From Trichobilharzia regenti (taxonomy: Eukaryota > Platyhelminthes > Trematoda > Strigeidida > Schistosomatidae): a DNA stretch of 64,000 nt. Location of the stretch: assembly GCA_944472135.2 (NCBI GenBank), contig OX235268.1, forward strand, positions 14,700,589 to 14,764,588, written 5' to 3'. Position 1 is the stretch's first letter; the number at the start of each line of letters is the position of its first letter. The position numbers were made by a program, and so were the translations under genes. The notes under the pieces were generated by a model, which saw nothing but the letters and a program-made list of their open reading frames with translations, had not been told where the DNA came from and did not search any database. Of this stretch, positions 45,241 to 55,429 are shown in pieces.

Positions 45241-45620
45241 TAATCAGATGGCTGACCAGAAAAGATCAGCAAAAGGGAAGGATCCCTGGCAATAAATGAA
45301 CCAACCCAGCAGGAACCAATTGTGAAACAAATACGCAAGAATAAATGGAGGTGGATTGTGGTCGTACTCTGGGAAAACAAAGCATCAAGTGATTGACATC
45401 TAATGCCAAAACATCACTCAATTAAAACCTGAATGGGAAGCGGTGAGTTGGTCGTTAGTGTACGAGGGTGATATGGGGAGGTGTAGGTCATGCGAAGAGG
45501 AGATGAAAGCATGCGCGCATATGTGGAACCAGCTGAAAAAAGGTTACCGAAGAAATGAACTCAATAGAAGGATGTGGCTGAAGCTTTGCGTCCCTCTAGG
45601 AACTTAAAGGAAACAGAGAA
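45241..45620 (+). mobile_element. RTE-T LINE 3' end
   Basis: Begins CAGATGGCTGACCAGAAAAG. It contains GGAGGTGGATTGTGG and GAAGAGGAGATGAAAGCATG blocks, and ends CCCTCTAGGAACTTAAAGGA, the RTE-T terminus. It directly follows the CR1 tail, so one was inserted next to or into the other. Confidence 0.78.
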
Positions 45621-45629
45621 GAAAATTTT

Positions 45630-46360
45630 CTTTTCGACGATTCATGTTCATTAGCTGCTGTACAATCGTAATTATATCTAACAAAGAAATCTTTACACCA
45701 ATCAGATTCTTGTAAACTTTGTCCTCGAAAAATGTAGCACTTAATGCGAGGTGTAACCTAGATGGGAGGACTAATTGTAAGTTAGAGAAGAGATAGAAGT
45801 TGGCATGAAGTAATAAGTGTGAGATAATGACTAATCAATAAGCTCCTGTAGAATGGACAGGAACTAGTGGTAAGACGATAGTGTTTTTATATAAAATCTG
45901 TATGAAAACGGAATGCTATTAATTAACAGCAACAGAGTTATAATAAGATATGGATGATGGGAATAATAATAATAATAAAATAATGGTAATAATAATAAGA
46001 ATAATAAATTTACATAATAAAAAAGAAGAAGCAAAATTATAGTAAGAACGTTAATCTGGCCACGGTATGGTGAGTGGATTTATGTAGTGCTTCTGAATGC
46101 AGAGGTCCGTTTCAGATCCCGAATATCCAGCCAATGCTTCAGCTATGTACAGATGGCGTATTCGAAGTCTCTTCGTACGATATTGGGGGACTGTGTAGCA
46201 TTGCCAAGCAGTCATGCAAGTGGGCGTGCTCGATGTCCAGAGATAGCAAGGTGTTCGAGGAAAGAGCAGCTGTTATTCTTCTTTTCTCCCCTGGCTGGCC
46301 AGCCAAAATGGACAGTGTTCCAGAATACGTTTGTGGACTTGACGTTGCATACGGCCTATG
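45630..46360 (-). mobile_element. PLE GIY-YIG C-terminal part plus pLTR
   Basis: 46060-46360 on the minus strand gives KRILEHCPFWLAS-like sequence, matching KRAREHYPAWLVK of 46887-47078, followed by AEALAGYSG and TDLCIQKH ends. 45630-46050 is pLTR-like (TACAATCGTAATTATATC near 45660). It ends where the IR4 left arm starts. Confidence 0.7.
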
Positions 46361-46361
46361 T

Positions 46362-47425
46362 GTTTTTATATCAAATGGATGGGAAAGTTCCAGAATAATA
46401 TCCGGTCAAGGGTCAAATTAATAAAAATTAAAATTGGGAATTAGAATGCCATAATAAACAGGGGGATGGATAAAACAAACAAAGTAGCATTATAATAACT
46501 AAGAAGACTGACATTGTGCAATTAGGGGTTAGAAATGTAGAAATAACAAAATAGACAGGATGTTTGGATAAACAATCTAATGTGATGAATAACTGTTTAT
46601 GCAATCAGGGATTAAATATGTAGAAATAGTAAAATGACAAAATAAACACTAAGTTCGGGTATGAAAATATGGTAGTGTAAACAGGGATTAAGAAAAACTT
46701 GAAATAACATGAATAAACAGGAAGTTTAGATAAGAAAGGCGATGGGATGGTCATTACTAAAAAATTACCTGTTTATGATGGCCATCGCAGGGACAGGGGT
46801 TGGATGTATTTCTTTTGTATACAAAGCGTGGGTTTGAGCTTTTGTATAGCTAGCGCCTCGGCTATGCTCAGATGCCTTGATTTTACTCATTTTGATAGGT
46901 TTGATCGAATCTTGTACATGATTTTGAAGGATTTTTCGAGTGGCGCCGAATGTCCTGAATTCACCAGATGTTCTGTCACCGAACTATTTACCCGTTTTCG
47001 TTCTCCTTTTACTAGCCAGGCTGGATAGTGTTCACGAGCGCGTTTTTCAAGTCGGCGCAAGGCTTCCTGTTTATTCATGTTATTTCAAGTTTTTCTTAAT
47101 CCCTGTTTACACTACCATATTTTCATACCCGAACTTAGTGTTTATTTTGTCATTTTACTATTTCTACATATTTAATCCCTGATTGCATAAACAGTTATTC
47201 ATCACATTAGATTGTTTATCCAAACATCCTGTCTATTTTGTTATTTCTACATTTCTAACCCCTAATTGCACAATGTCAGTCTTCTTAGTTATTATAATGC
47301 TACTTTGTTTGTTTTATCCATCCCCCTGTTTATTATGGCATTCTAATTCCCAATTTTAATTTTTATTAATATGACCCTTGACCGGATATTATTCTGGAAC
47401 TTTCCCATCCATTTGATATAAATAC
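46362..47425. mobile_element. PLE segment framed by an inverted repeat (IR4)
   Basis: Arms 46362-46724 and 47063-47425, 363 bp each, mirror coordinates summing to 93787, with near-identical text such as TCAAATGGATGGGAAAGTTC mirrored at 47397-47416. The spacer 46725-47062 holds the GIY-YIG C-terminal domain on the minus strand (KRAREHYPAWLVKGERKRV, VTEHLVNSGHSAPL; open 46887-47078). Outside, both flanks continue as minus-strand PLE. Arms are mostly non-coding with repeated AAATA-rich motifs. Confidence 0.88.
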
Positions 47426-47429
47426 ACGA

Positions 47430-47880
47430 ATGTACAGCCTAGATGATGACTTTGTCGAAAAAAAAATTTTCTTCGCTGCAACTGTCTTCTTATTTACTCC
47501 TATGTATTTTTCTCTACACGAGCAAGTAAATTGATAAATAGATACTAGGGTGGCGAAAAACTGCATCTTATCCTTAACGTTTGACTGGATTAACTTTCTT
47601 TTGGAGAATGTGATACGTAAGGTGGCTGTTGGAAATGTCTTCTTCAGACATTTAGAAAGGCGGTTCCTGAGAATCTCCGCTGCGATGTCACTTTTGAATT
47701 CATGAAGAGATATTTCTTAGGAACCGTTGTGATGTCTGACAGCGAAGGCTTTTACTTCATGTTCTTGACGATGAATCTTGGCGGATACCCGTTCTTCAGT
47801 AGGGTTTCAAGTAATACCTAACTTACAATTAATCACCCCCTTTTACACCTTACATGATGTTATACAATTTTTCAAGGTCG
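47430..47880 (-). mobile_element. PLE linker and GIY-YIG N-terminal core
   Basis: Minus strand: decayed linker at 47600-47770, then SIYQFTCSCREKYIGVNKKT (about 47490-47550), the GIY-YIG core. The domain stops in A-rich sequence at 47455, and the following part of the domain is found across the inverted repeat at 46887-47078. IR4 therefore interrupts one PLE. Confidence 0.75.
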
Positions 47881-48224
47881 AAACGTATCATATGCTGACA
47901 TAAACTTTACTATTTGTCTTTGTCGCTGCTTGATCATTAATTTTAATGGGCCGCTTTGTGCTGTGTGACGATGATTTTGAGATAATGTGTTGTTTTACAA
48001 TGCGATTCTGTTTGAGTGAATGAAGACGATTCTGTATTCGAACTGTCCGTGGGAACTGCTGGTTTGTGATCCTTGGGGACAGAGTGTTTGTTGCCACTTA
48101 GTTGTGAATGTATTTCTTGTATTTTGTGTCTAAAAATTCACTTCGCTTGCACTGCTGCCTAACAGTATTGTTAAGGTAATCTTCAGATTTTGATGTTATA
48201 ACTTTAATTAGTTGGTTTGTAAGG

Positions 48225-48625
48225 ATAAGATTTGTTTTGACGAGTTGTTCACGGATTGACACCTGTTAGAGAACTATTGGAAAACCCTCAAGGACTACTG
48301 GGCAGCTGTTTCATCCTACTTTGGGATTCATTAATGTTACTCACCCATCACAGAGGTTAGAACACAGAACCTTCCAGTTACAAGGCAACCTCGTACACTA
48401 TTCAGCCACTGGGATCCAATTCACTGGCCAGTCCATGAATTCCAACTTCTGCCAATTCGTGATTTAGCACGACCATCAGCCAGTGTTATCGGTGAGACAT
48501 CCATCCTCACACTTGACTGGATGGGTTCGAAGCCCAATAGGCGCGTACTGCCAACGAGTCCCAAACTAGGACGAAACGGATATTCGGTACTCTCTGGCTT
48601 TCAATGGCTCTCTAAATGATGTTAT
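48225..48625. mobile_element. Family-B hammerhead element, copy B5
   Basis: Left arm with ACACCTGTTAGAGAACTATTGG and a minus-strand motif at 48291-48342 (CCCAAAGTAGGATGAAAC). Middle with GGTTACAAGGC-type tRNA-like text and GGGATCCAATTCACTGGCC. Plus-strand tRNA-like piece with GGGTTCGAAGCCC at 48523-48535, then a plus-strand motif at 48543-48595 (GAGTCCCAAACTAGGACGAAAC). Right arm GGCTCTCTAAATGATG. Core CTGATGA is lost in both motifs. Confidence 0.75.
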
Positions 48626-48810
48626 AATTGTTGAACACAGTCGCATGTAGACTTAGGCACGAATAGTCGGCTTTTTGATGTTTTTGGAGCATTTTGTGAC
48701 TATGCATCTCTCGACGATCGGTTTCTTGCCTCCAGACCACGACAAGTTGGTTTTGTTCGTTATATACTTGACAACTGGGTGTGAATGGGATACGACTTTG
48801 CATTGTGGAG

Positions 48811-48868
48811 ACAAGAATACTTAGCTGACGAGTCTGAAATAGGATGATATGCTCATTCTGGATTCCAC
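48811..48868 (+). ncRNA. Family-A hammerhead-like motif (A5), decayed
   Basis: TTAGCTGACGAGTCTGAAAT then AGGATGATATGC (GATA instead of GAAA) and TCTGGATTCCACT. The stem I CTGG strand and core CTGACGA remain, while stem II and the GAAA box are mutated, so it should not cleave. Confidence 0.65.
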
Positions 48869-49189
48869 TCTTAGTTATCATGAACCGAAATAACTCCATG
48901 TTAGTCTTCAGGTAATGTCCGTCACTTGGGAGCCATTATGTGGACAGAGACCATACATTCTGGTTTTATATCATCAACCAATGGGGAATGTGAATTAACT
49001 GAAAAACATTATATGTATGTACATACAAACTTCACAAGGTAGCAGCTATAGTCTGAGTTCGAAATTCCCTGATATGGATCTAAAAGCCATAGTCAGGTTA
49101 ATATTACTGTGAGTGGCTGCATCAGTTGAATAAATACACTGGATGCATACAGTTCACAATGTTGACTTACTTAGTTCCAAACTTTTCTA

Positions 49190-50010
49190 TATTATTATTG
49201 TTATTATTATATCCTTTAATTCCTAGAGGAACATAGGGCTTCAGCCACACATCTCCACTGCCTTCGGTTTCCTGCCAACTCTTTCACCCCGCTCCAAGTC
49301 TGCCCACATGCTTTCATCTCCTCTTCAAATGACCTCCTCCAAGTCACCCACACATTGACGACCAACTCGCCGCTTCCCGTTCGGCTGGGTTCCACTCGAG
49401 TGACGGCTTGTCTAGTGGTGTCATTTGATGGTTTCTTTTCTCAGAGTATGGCCAATCCATCTCCATTTATTCATGCTTATTTGTTGGACAATCGGTTCCT
49501 GATTGGTTCGCTCCCAGAGATCCCTGTTGGTGATCTTTTCTGGCCGGCCATCTGATGTTGAGTATTGAGCGAAGACAACTGTTGATGAAGGTCTGAAGTT
49601 TGTTTGAGATGCTCTTTATGACGCGCCAAGTCTCTGATCCATCCGTATAGTAGCACTGACTGACTTCACATTGGAGTTGAAAATCCGGATGTTATTTTTG
49701 ATGGTGAGTGCTGTTGACCTCCACACAGACTTAAGACTATTGAAAGCTTGTCTTACTTTTCCGATTCTGGCTTTGATATCCTCGTCAGTTCTGTCCTCCT
49801 GTAGTTGAAACAATGCTTCCCAGGTGGATAGGTAGGTAAATGAGGTTGTTTCTTTCAGATTCCTCCCATTCATGCTGACTGACTGTTGTCTGTTGTTGTT
49901 GTTACTGTTGGCCAGGAATTTTCATCACCTCTGTTTTCGCTATGTTCACCTGAAGGAAGTCCTATCTTGATGCTTTTTCTGCCAACTTGTTGCTTTTTTA
50001 CTTGTGTCAA
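49190..50010 (-). mobile_element. RTE-T LINE, RT C-terminus to 3' end
   Basis: The left end TCCTTTAATTCCTAGAGGAA (49211-49230) is the reverse of the RTE-T terminus. Minus-strand 49616-49873 encodes GRNLKETTSFTYLSTWEALF and DEDIKARIGKVRQAFNSLKS, the YLGS-to-IGKA region. 49900-50000 continues into the preceding RT part. This is the clearest copy of the DEDIKARIGKVRQ block. Confidence 0.82.
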
Positions 50011-50554
50011 ACTTTATATCTTTCTTTATTTCTTAATCAAAACATTGATTTCTTCATATTTTTAAATGATAAGATTGAAATGATTGGTCATTCGGCGGCA
50101 TGTGGACTCTTCCTGAGACCTCTCTGATGTTTCTCACAAGTCTGATAGATGAGTGAGCTGTAGATATCATAGCTTACTGAACTAGTGATTATTAGTCTAT
50201 CTTGCAATGAATTTGTGATCAGCGACACTGGTCAGATCAGTAGTTCAAGGTGACTCAGGTCATTTTATTTTGAGTTCGGTCACTAACTGACTTCACTCAG
50301 AAAATAAATTGAAATCCATGGGGGTATTGCAGCTATCAAACACTCCCTGATTTTCAGTCTTTTTATAACTCTACCTAGTTAGTGGTCATACTTGAAAAAT
50401 CAATCAAATTTCTGGGAGGAAGCATAGAATGATTGACTTCAGAAAGATGAATAACTTAGATGAAAACTCAGTAATCACAGTACATGTTATAATTAATACA
50501 CACAACCACACATACACAAAGTAGGCTAAAACAGAGCTACATCTCTAAAAAGCA

Positions 50555-50612
50555 TGTAAATTCAGTTGAGGAGTCCCAAATAGGACGACATGCGCATCCT
50601 GGATTCCACAAC
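50555..50612 (+). ncRNA. Family-A hammerhead-like motif (A6), decayed
   Basis: AATTCAGTTGAGGAGTCCC, AAATAGGAC, GACATGCGCATCCTGGATTCC. Stem II (GTCC/GGAC) is perfect, but the core reads TTGAGGA and the GAAA box is GACA, so it is a fossil. Confidence 0.68.
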
Positions 50613-50639
50613 TGCTAGTCATAATCCACCATTCAACTT

Positions 50640-51220
50640 CTAAAAACTATTCTATGATGAATGGAAATTTGAAGGAAGTCGCTTCTTTCGCTTATCTAAG
50701 AAGCATCGCTTTAGAAGAGGATGTCAAATACAGGATCGGAAAAGCAAGTCAGACGATTATTAATCTGAAATTATTAGTGAAATCGAATGTACTCAGCAAT
50801 AAGGAAGATCATCAGAATTGTCAAAAGTAATGTATGCTCAGTCAATTCCTCTTTATGGTTCAAAAATTTGCCTCATTCATCACTAAAATTATTTTCAACC
50901 GCTTCTTATGTTTCATACGAAGGTTAAGATGGTTAGAAAGGATAGATACGAAAGAACTGCGGACAAGGAGGTGGACAAGAGATACTCCGATGAGGCCTTC
51001 AATTGATGTCATACGCTAGGCCATCAAGTGGAACCTGAACAAGAAACAATGCATCAGACACAGATCCAGGGATGATAAGGTAAAGCTCATGAGCACGGGA
51101 AATAAAGATTGTTGGCGATCATGGAGTCAAGCAACAGGAACTATAGAGAACAGAATTAAGTGGAGATGTGTGGTGCTGAAGTTCTCTGTTTCACTTGAAA
51201 CCCGATAGGAACAATATTAA
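50640..51220 (+). mobile_element. RTE-T LINE 3' part
   Basis: CTATTCTATGATGAATGGAA, then AGAAGCATCGCTTTAGAAGA, EDVKYRIGKASQTIINLK-type coding near 50715-50770, VYAQSIPLYGSKI-like near 50830, RLRWLERIDTKELRTRRWTR near 50920-50985, and an end GGTGCTGAAGTTCTCTG...GAAACCCGATAGGA. Confidence 0.78.
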
Positions 51221-51470
51221 TGATCAAATAGTCCGGAAATCTTATTCTCATAACGATTAACAGAACAGTCTCCGTTGTTTGAAAAGTTAAGCGCTAAATT
51301 TCAACATTTTGATCGGACACTAGTAACTAGTCTGAGGTGTCTAGTCCTTTCTTTGGTGCAGACTAAATTCTACCATTCAGGTATGCTTTGTGACTATCAT
51401 TTTTGGGTAGCTCACCATCATAGTGCACATTGATTTGATAATATTAGATGGTTGTAGGCCATCGGCAGGA

Positions 51471-51516
51471 AACCTTGACTTAACTTATATTTCGTGCTAG
51501 TTGGCCCTCGTCAGCC
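51471..51516 (-). ncRNA. Family-C hammerhead-like motif, outward-facing partner
   Basis: Minus strand: GGGCTGACGAGGGCC, loop AACTA, GCAC, GAAA, then a relaxed stem III and AAGTCAAGG. Core CTGACGA and GAAA are intact, while the 5' side of stem II is GGGC instead of GTGC. It forms an inverted pair with 51611-51659. Confidence 0.68.
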
Positions 51517-51610
51517 CGAATAGTTCAGTGGTAACGTCCCTGACTGCAGCGCTGGGTGACGCGGGTTCGAATCTCGGAAGAGACATGAGTTCTTTCAAGG
51601 TTGCAGACAC

Positions 51611-51659
51611 GCCTTGATGGCTGATGAGTGCCAACTAGCACGAAACCTAGGTCCAAGGC
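51611..51659 (+). ncRNA. Hammerhead ribozyme, family C, canonical core
   Basis: CTGATGA at 51621-51627; stem II GTGC (51628-51631) with GCAC (51638-51641), loop CAACTA; GAAA at 51642-51645; stem III ACCTAGGT, self-complementary with no loop; cleavage C at 51653 (GUC). Stem I pairs GCCTTG (51611-51616) with CAAGGC (51654-51659), separated from the core by ATGG. All universally conserved core residues are present. A loopless palindromic stem III, as in Sm-alpha and newt ribozymes, suggests dimer-assisted cleavage. Confidence 0.85.
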
Positions 51660-51732
51660 TTCGTACTGATTGCTTCCAACTATCGAATACTAAATTTCAA
51701 TCTCGATAGGATGTAATTTTATACCTAGATAA

Positions 51733-51764
51733 GACAAGAGAGAGACAGAGAGAGAGAGAGAGAA
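51733..51764. repeat. (GA)n-rich microsatellite
   Basis: Run of GA dinucleotides interrupted by CA and AA, immediately downstream of the family-C element. Confidence 0.9.
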
Positions 51765-51769
51765 AGAGA

Positions 51770-52369
51770 CAGTTGAAATACTAAACACTGATTGATTTAT
51801 ATATGCATGAAGATTGACAATTCAACTCCGAAATTTATCGATTCTATTACTTTTTCCTTCAGCTTCTTCTTATTTCTATCCTTGTTAGGATTATCAGTTG
51901 TTATTTATGGAAGTCACCTTCTTTTTTAGAGCGTTTTATTTCTTCTTTATTCTCTTCGTTAGAGAAATTTCGGTGGATGCGTGAACAGAAAGTAGATAAC
52001 AACGACGATAAGAAGGACAGTAACAATTCAGATGAAGGCACAAACACGCACACACACACATGCACACAAAAAGACATGTGACTCATTAAACTCACTTCAC
52101 ACTGACATATTGATATAGATAGACAAGAAGATGTATTGACTTCCAAAAGATTCTGTGATTGCCTATTTCTATAAGTAGTAGTCTGTCATGATTTATTATA
52201 ATATATGATACATCTCATTGGATACCTTTTCTTGGCTACTTAGTTGAGTCGAAACATTGCTCTAGGTCCGTTATATCTCTGCTCTACCAAAAAATTAAGG
52301 AATCAACAGTAACCAGTCAGAGAAATGATATTAACATCTGCGTCTAGAAATATTCCAGTGACTGAGAGG
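51770..52369. other. No gene recognised
   Basis: AT-rich DNA with a CA run at 52045-52062. No transposon or coding signature that I can support. Confidence 0.4.
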
Positions 52370-52790
52370 TATTATTAGTGTTATTCTCTTGGGTTTCGAG
52401 TAGAATGTAGGGATTCAGCTGGACATCTCCACTTTGTCGTATTCTTTGGGGGTCGTCTTCAGCTGGCCTCAGAACTCCCCATTAGCTATCATCTCCTCAA
52501 TACCACCTTTGGATGCACACTTCACTGGCTGTGTCCTGCTGGGATCCCAGTAGATTGATGGTCTCCACAGCGTGTATTCGATTCATCTTTATGTTCTTCG
52601 TCATATCTCTTGAGCAATTGTTTTCTGATTTGTTCATTCCTAACCAGAGTTCCTTGTTGTTGAGTCTTTCTGGCAAACCATATGGATCTTCAATTTGGAG
52701 ACAGTGAAGGTGGCTGTTGTCACTGGAACTATTGAATTTGTAGAGCGGTAAATAATGTGTTGATTTCAACAAAATCGCTGAGTAAATTGT
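52370..52790 (-). mobile_element. RTE-T LINE 3' end
   Basis: The left end TTCTCTTGGGTTTCGAGTAGAA and CTCCACTTTGTCG are the reverse of the RTE-T end (ACAAAGTGGAGATGTG...). 52497-52772 on the minus strand has WLGMNKSENNCSRDMTKNIK and NRIHAVETI, the decayed NQPSKxRxLSKQIRKNRW-type region. Confidence 0.7.
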
Positions 52791-53220
52791 TACTTTTATG
52801 TACTAAAGATGTTTAATTTCACTCTGGCTGATCGGCTATTCCGTCAAGTTTATGATGTTGTACAGTAGGGTAGACCGTCCAGATATAATGGAGAAGATTT
52901 GTAGCTCAGGTGGATGGCTTGGATGTAGTTATGTTCTCTGAACTGGATGGTTTATTTGCGAAGCTTTCCTTATCGTACTTCAGCCCATACTTTAATTTGA
53001 ATTGAAGAGAGCTTTAAGATTTCTCGACGGATTTATTAGTCATCTCTCCTGGTGGGTGACCTTGAACGTGATTGGTTATTTTTGTGTTTTTTATATCCTC
53101 TAGGCCTCTTGTATGGGCAATGAAAGCTTCGCGACAAAACCATTCAGCTCAGCACACACAACTATAGGCTAGCTGCTTTTTGCAGGCCTGTTCTAGTCGA
53201 GTCTAGAAGTTGTCTCTATA
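52791..53220. other. No gene recognised
   Basis: Probably decayed LINE or short-repeat sequence; no support for a call. Confidence 0.35.
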
Positions 53221-53224
53221 CAGG

Positions 53225-53385
53225 AGGTCAGCAGCCAGCTGTAATCATTCAGTGGTAACACCTCTGACTGCATCACTGGACGATACGGGTTGGAATCTCA
53301 GGGAGGACATAAGTTTCTTCAAGATTGCAGGTATACGACTTGCTAACTGGTGAGTGCCAACACGCAAGAAACACACGTCACGCGA
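53225..53385 (+). mobile_element. Family-C hammerhead SINE, copy C3
   Basis: tRNA-like head AATCATTCAGTGGTAACACC (53242-53261) and a B box mutated to GGGTTGGAATCTC (53287-53299). Then a decayed hammerhead at 53335-53385: CTGGTGA, GTGCCAACACGCA, AGAAAC. The element ends where PLE coding sequence begins, so it is either truncated or the PLE joined it. Confidence 0.75.
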
Positions 53386-54490
53386 GACAGCGTATCTTTT
53401 ACTCCCAACCATCTTAATAAACTTCATGCACAGTTCACTTTCAACGGTGTTATTTACAGACAACAAGATGGGATCACAATGGGATCTACACTGGGCCCAT
53501 TTCTAGCAGACTGCTTCATGGCAAACCTCGAGAACGGCCTACTCAAATCAAACCCTTGATAATTTCCAATTGTATGCGAGATATGTGGACGAAATCTTTA
53601 TTATCTGCGATGATGGTCACGATCTTAATTAGTTACTACAAATATTCAACAAATGCCATTCAGCTATAAGGTACACTCTGAAAATGAATCTAAAATTCCT
53701 TTTCTTGATACTGAACTTACAAGGAGAGCTGAACGAGTCCCATATGGAACGGCCAACTGAAAAGCTTCTACAGCTGGGAACCGATCTGTCCAAAAAGTAA
53801 CCTGATTAGATCTTTCGCTACTCGCGTCCGACGCATCTGGAGCTCTGATACCCTGGAAGAAGAACTACACTTCCTGAAAGAAATCGTCCTACAAAACGGT
53901 TGTCCACCAAGATTCATAGGCAAAAACATCAAACAGGAAATCCAAAAGCAGGAGACGCCATCCGTGCCAAAAAGATACTTTATATGAACATCGACTTCAA
54001 AGGTGACCTATTCAGTGATGTCCTTAGGAGGAGAATTTCCACTGCTTTAAGAACAACTTTCTTTGCGACAACATTGAGAGTAGTGTTATCCAGTCTCCCG
54101 CTGATCTGTAGAAGCCCAAAGGACGACATCCCACACCTGACCACTTCTATGTGTATATATCAGTTCACATGTTGCTGTGGAGCCAAGTGCATCGGTTGTT
54201 CGACACGCATTCTGTCGAAAAGGGTCAAAGAACATTATCCAGCATGACTGCAGAAACGAAGTATTGACCATATAAGCAGTGCAAATAATCTAACATCTTG
54301 TCACCAGTAGTCATTCCATCTCAACAAACGCTTCCTTCAAAGCGATTTACAAAAAGAAAAACAACCTACCGTAGACAATATGTTTTCGTCTACTTTGCAT
54401 TAAAGAAGCCTTAGCCATTCAGTTGGAAGAAACAGAACTATGTATACAAAAGAAGATTGTTCAATCACTTCCACTATCACAGTAACAACT
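53386..54490 (+). mobile_element. PLE: RT palm to GIY-YIG C-terminus
   Basis: 53350-53559 encodes FTFNGVIYRQQDGITMGST and LGPFLADCFMANLENGLL (RT motif). A frame change leads to RYVDEIFIICDDG near 53580-53615, where the usual second Asp is Glu. 53680-53900 holds the post-palm region in broken frames. 53900-54247 encodes AKKILYMNIDFKGDLFSDVL and the GIY-YIG core MCIYQFTCCCGAKCIGCS then RVKEHYPA (YIG changed to CIG). The C-terminus EALAIQLEETELCIQKK lies near 54408-54460. Confidence 0.87.
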
Positions 54491-55010
54491 CTGTTGATTT
54501 GACTTAAATTTGTATACTTGTTTGCTTGTTTTTTCTAACTACTTCAAAAACTCTTGCGTAATTCCGTATGTTATTTTGTTTCCATGTACACCCTAAGCAC
54601 AACTCTTTCATCAAACTATTTATGTCATTACGTAACTCTTTTGAACAGTTGTTTGTGACAACTCATCACTTTTTTTACTACCCTCTTATATCAACATCCA
54701 ATTTAGCTGAACTTACTAATTGTATTTCCGTTTGTCAAATTTAATTTACACACACATACAAAACAACCATATATATATGTGTGATTGTACAGCTTTGAAA
54801 ATGAATTCGCCGGCGAAAAGAGACTCTTCGCTGAACTACTGGTCTTCCATCTAATAAACATAAAATGTTTCGAATTTAGACTCTACTTAGATAAAGTTTG
54901 TGGGTTAACAATGATTTTTCATGGAGTGAAGTTTTTACCTTTGATTAGCTAATCATTTTCAATGTTTATACTGCTTTGTTAGATGGAAACACTTCAGCGA
55001 GGGAGAAGAA
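54491..55010 (+). mobile_element. PLE 3' pLTR-like segment
   Basis: Non-coding continuation of the PLE with TTGTACAGCTTTGAAAATGA and GAATTCGCCGGCGAAAAGAG, text that recurs in inverted or decayed form at 21970-22030, 33300 and 41950. I see no clear hammerhead here. Confidence 0.6.
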
Positions 55011-55189
55011 TTCAAGTTGAACAATGAGCCTTCTAGCGCTATTTATATCCCACTACAGTGATTTATTTACATATACATATCTGTCACTATTTCTAAGAAT
55101 TCATGAATGGTGCTTCACTGGTAGAATGATTGTCAATCATTTTCTACTTACATTATCGCCTCCATATCACCGTAGGACACATGCCGAAT

Positions 55190-55420
55190 CATTATTTCGC
55201 ATTCACGTTCCACTCAAGGGTCTGTCATGCGTATAAAGTGATGCAGTAGTCTTCCAGTGTATGTCCATCCATTCCATCTCCATTTACTGCTGAATATTTG
55301 TTGAGTGACAGGTTGCTAGTTGATTCGTTGACTTTTGGAGTTTATTGTCACTCATGTATTCTGGCTATCCATCCAAAGTTTAGCGCCGAGCGAAGCCAGT
55401 TATATTGACAGAATTCTTCA
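55190..55420 (-). mobile_element. RTE-T LINE fragment
   Basis: The left part contains CGTTCCACTCAAGGGTCTG. The middle, CATCTCCATTTACTGCTGAATA, corresponds to the reverse of the coding stretch near 33760-33800, and CAAAGTTTAGCGCCGAGCG to the upstream region at 49555-49580. It lies tail-to-tail with the RTE-T copy that follows on the plus strand. Confidence 0.65.
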
Positions 55421-55429
55421 GTCTATTGG

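Larger units (their letters stand above)
51310..51690 (+). mobile_element. Family-C hammerhead SINE, copy C2 (best preserved)
   Basis: The left arm (51310-51470) is shared with C1. A minus-strand hammerhead-like motif lies at 51471-51516. A plus-strand tRNA-like head follows directly (A-box AATAGTTCAGTGGTAACGTC at 51519-51538; B box GGGTTCGAATCTC at 51563-51575), then TTTCAAGGTTGCAGACAC and a canonical plus-strand hammerhead at 51611-51659. The tRNA-like part alone would give Pol III transcription through the ribozyme. Confidence 0.86.

Noticed and set aside
46074..46421. Two plus-strand open stretches over 100 codons as genes
   Set aside because: They are antisense to the PLE GIY-YIG C-terminal region, whose recognisable residues lie on the minus strand.
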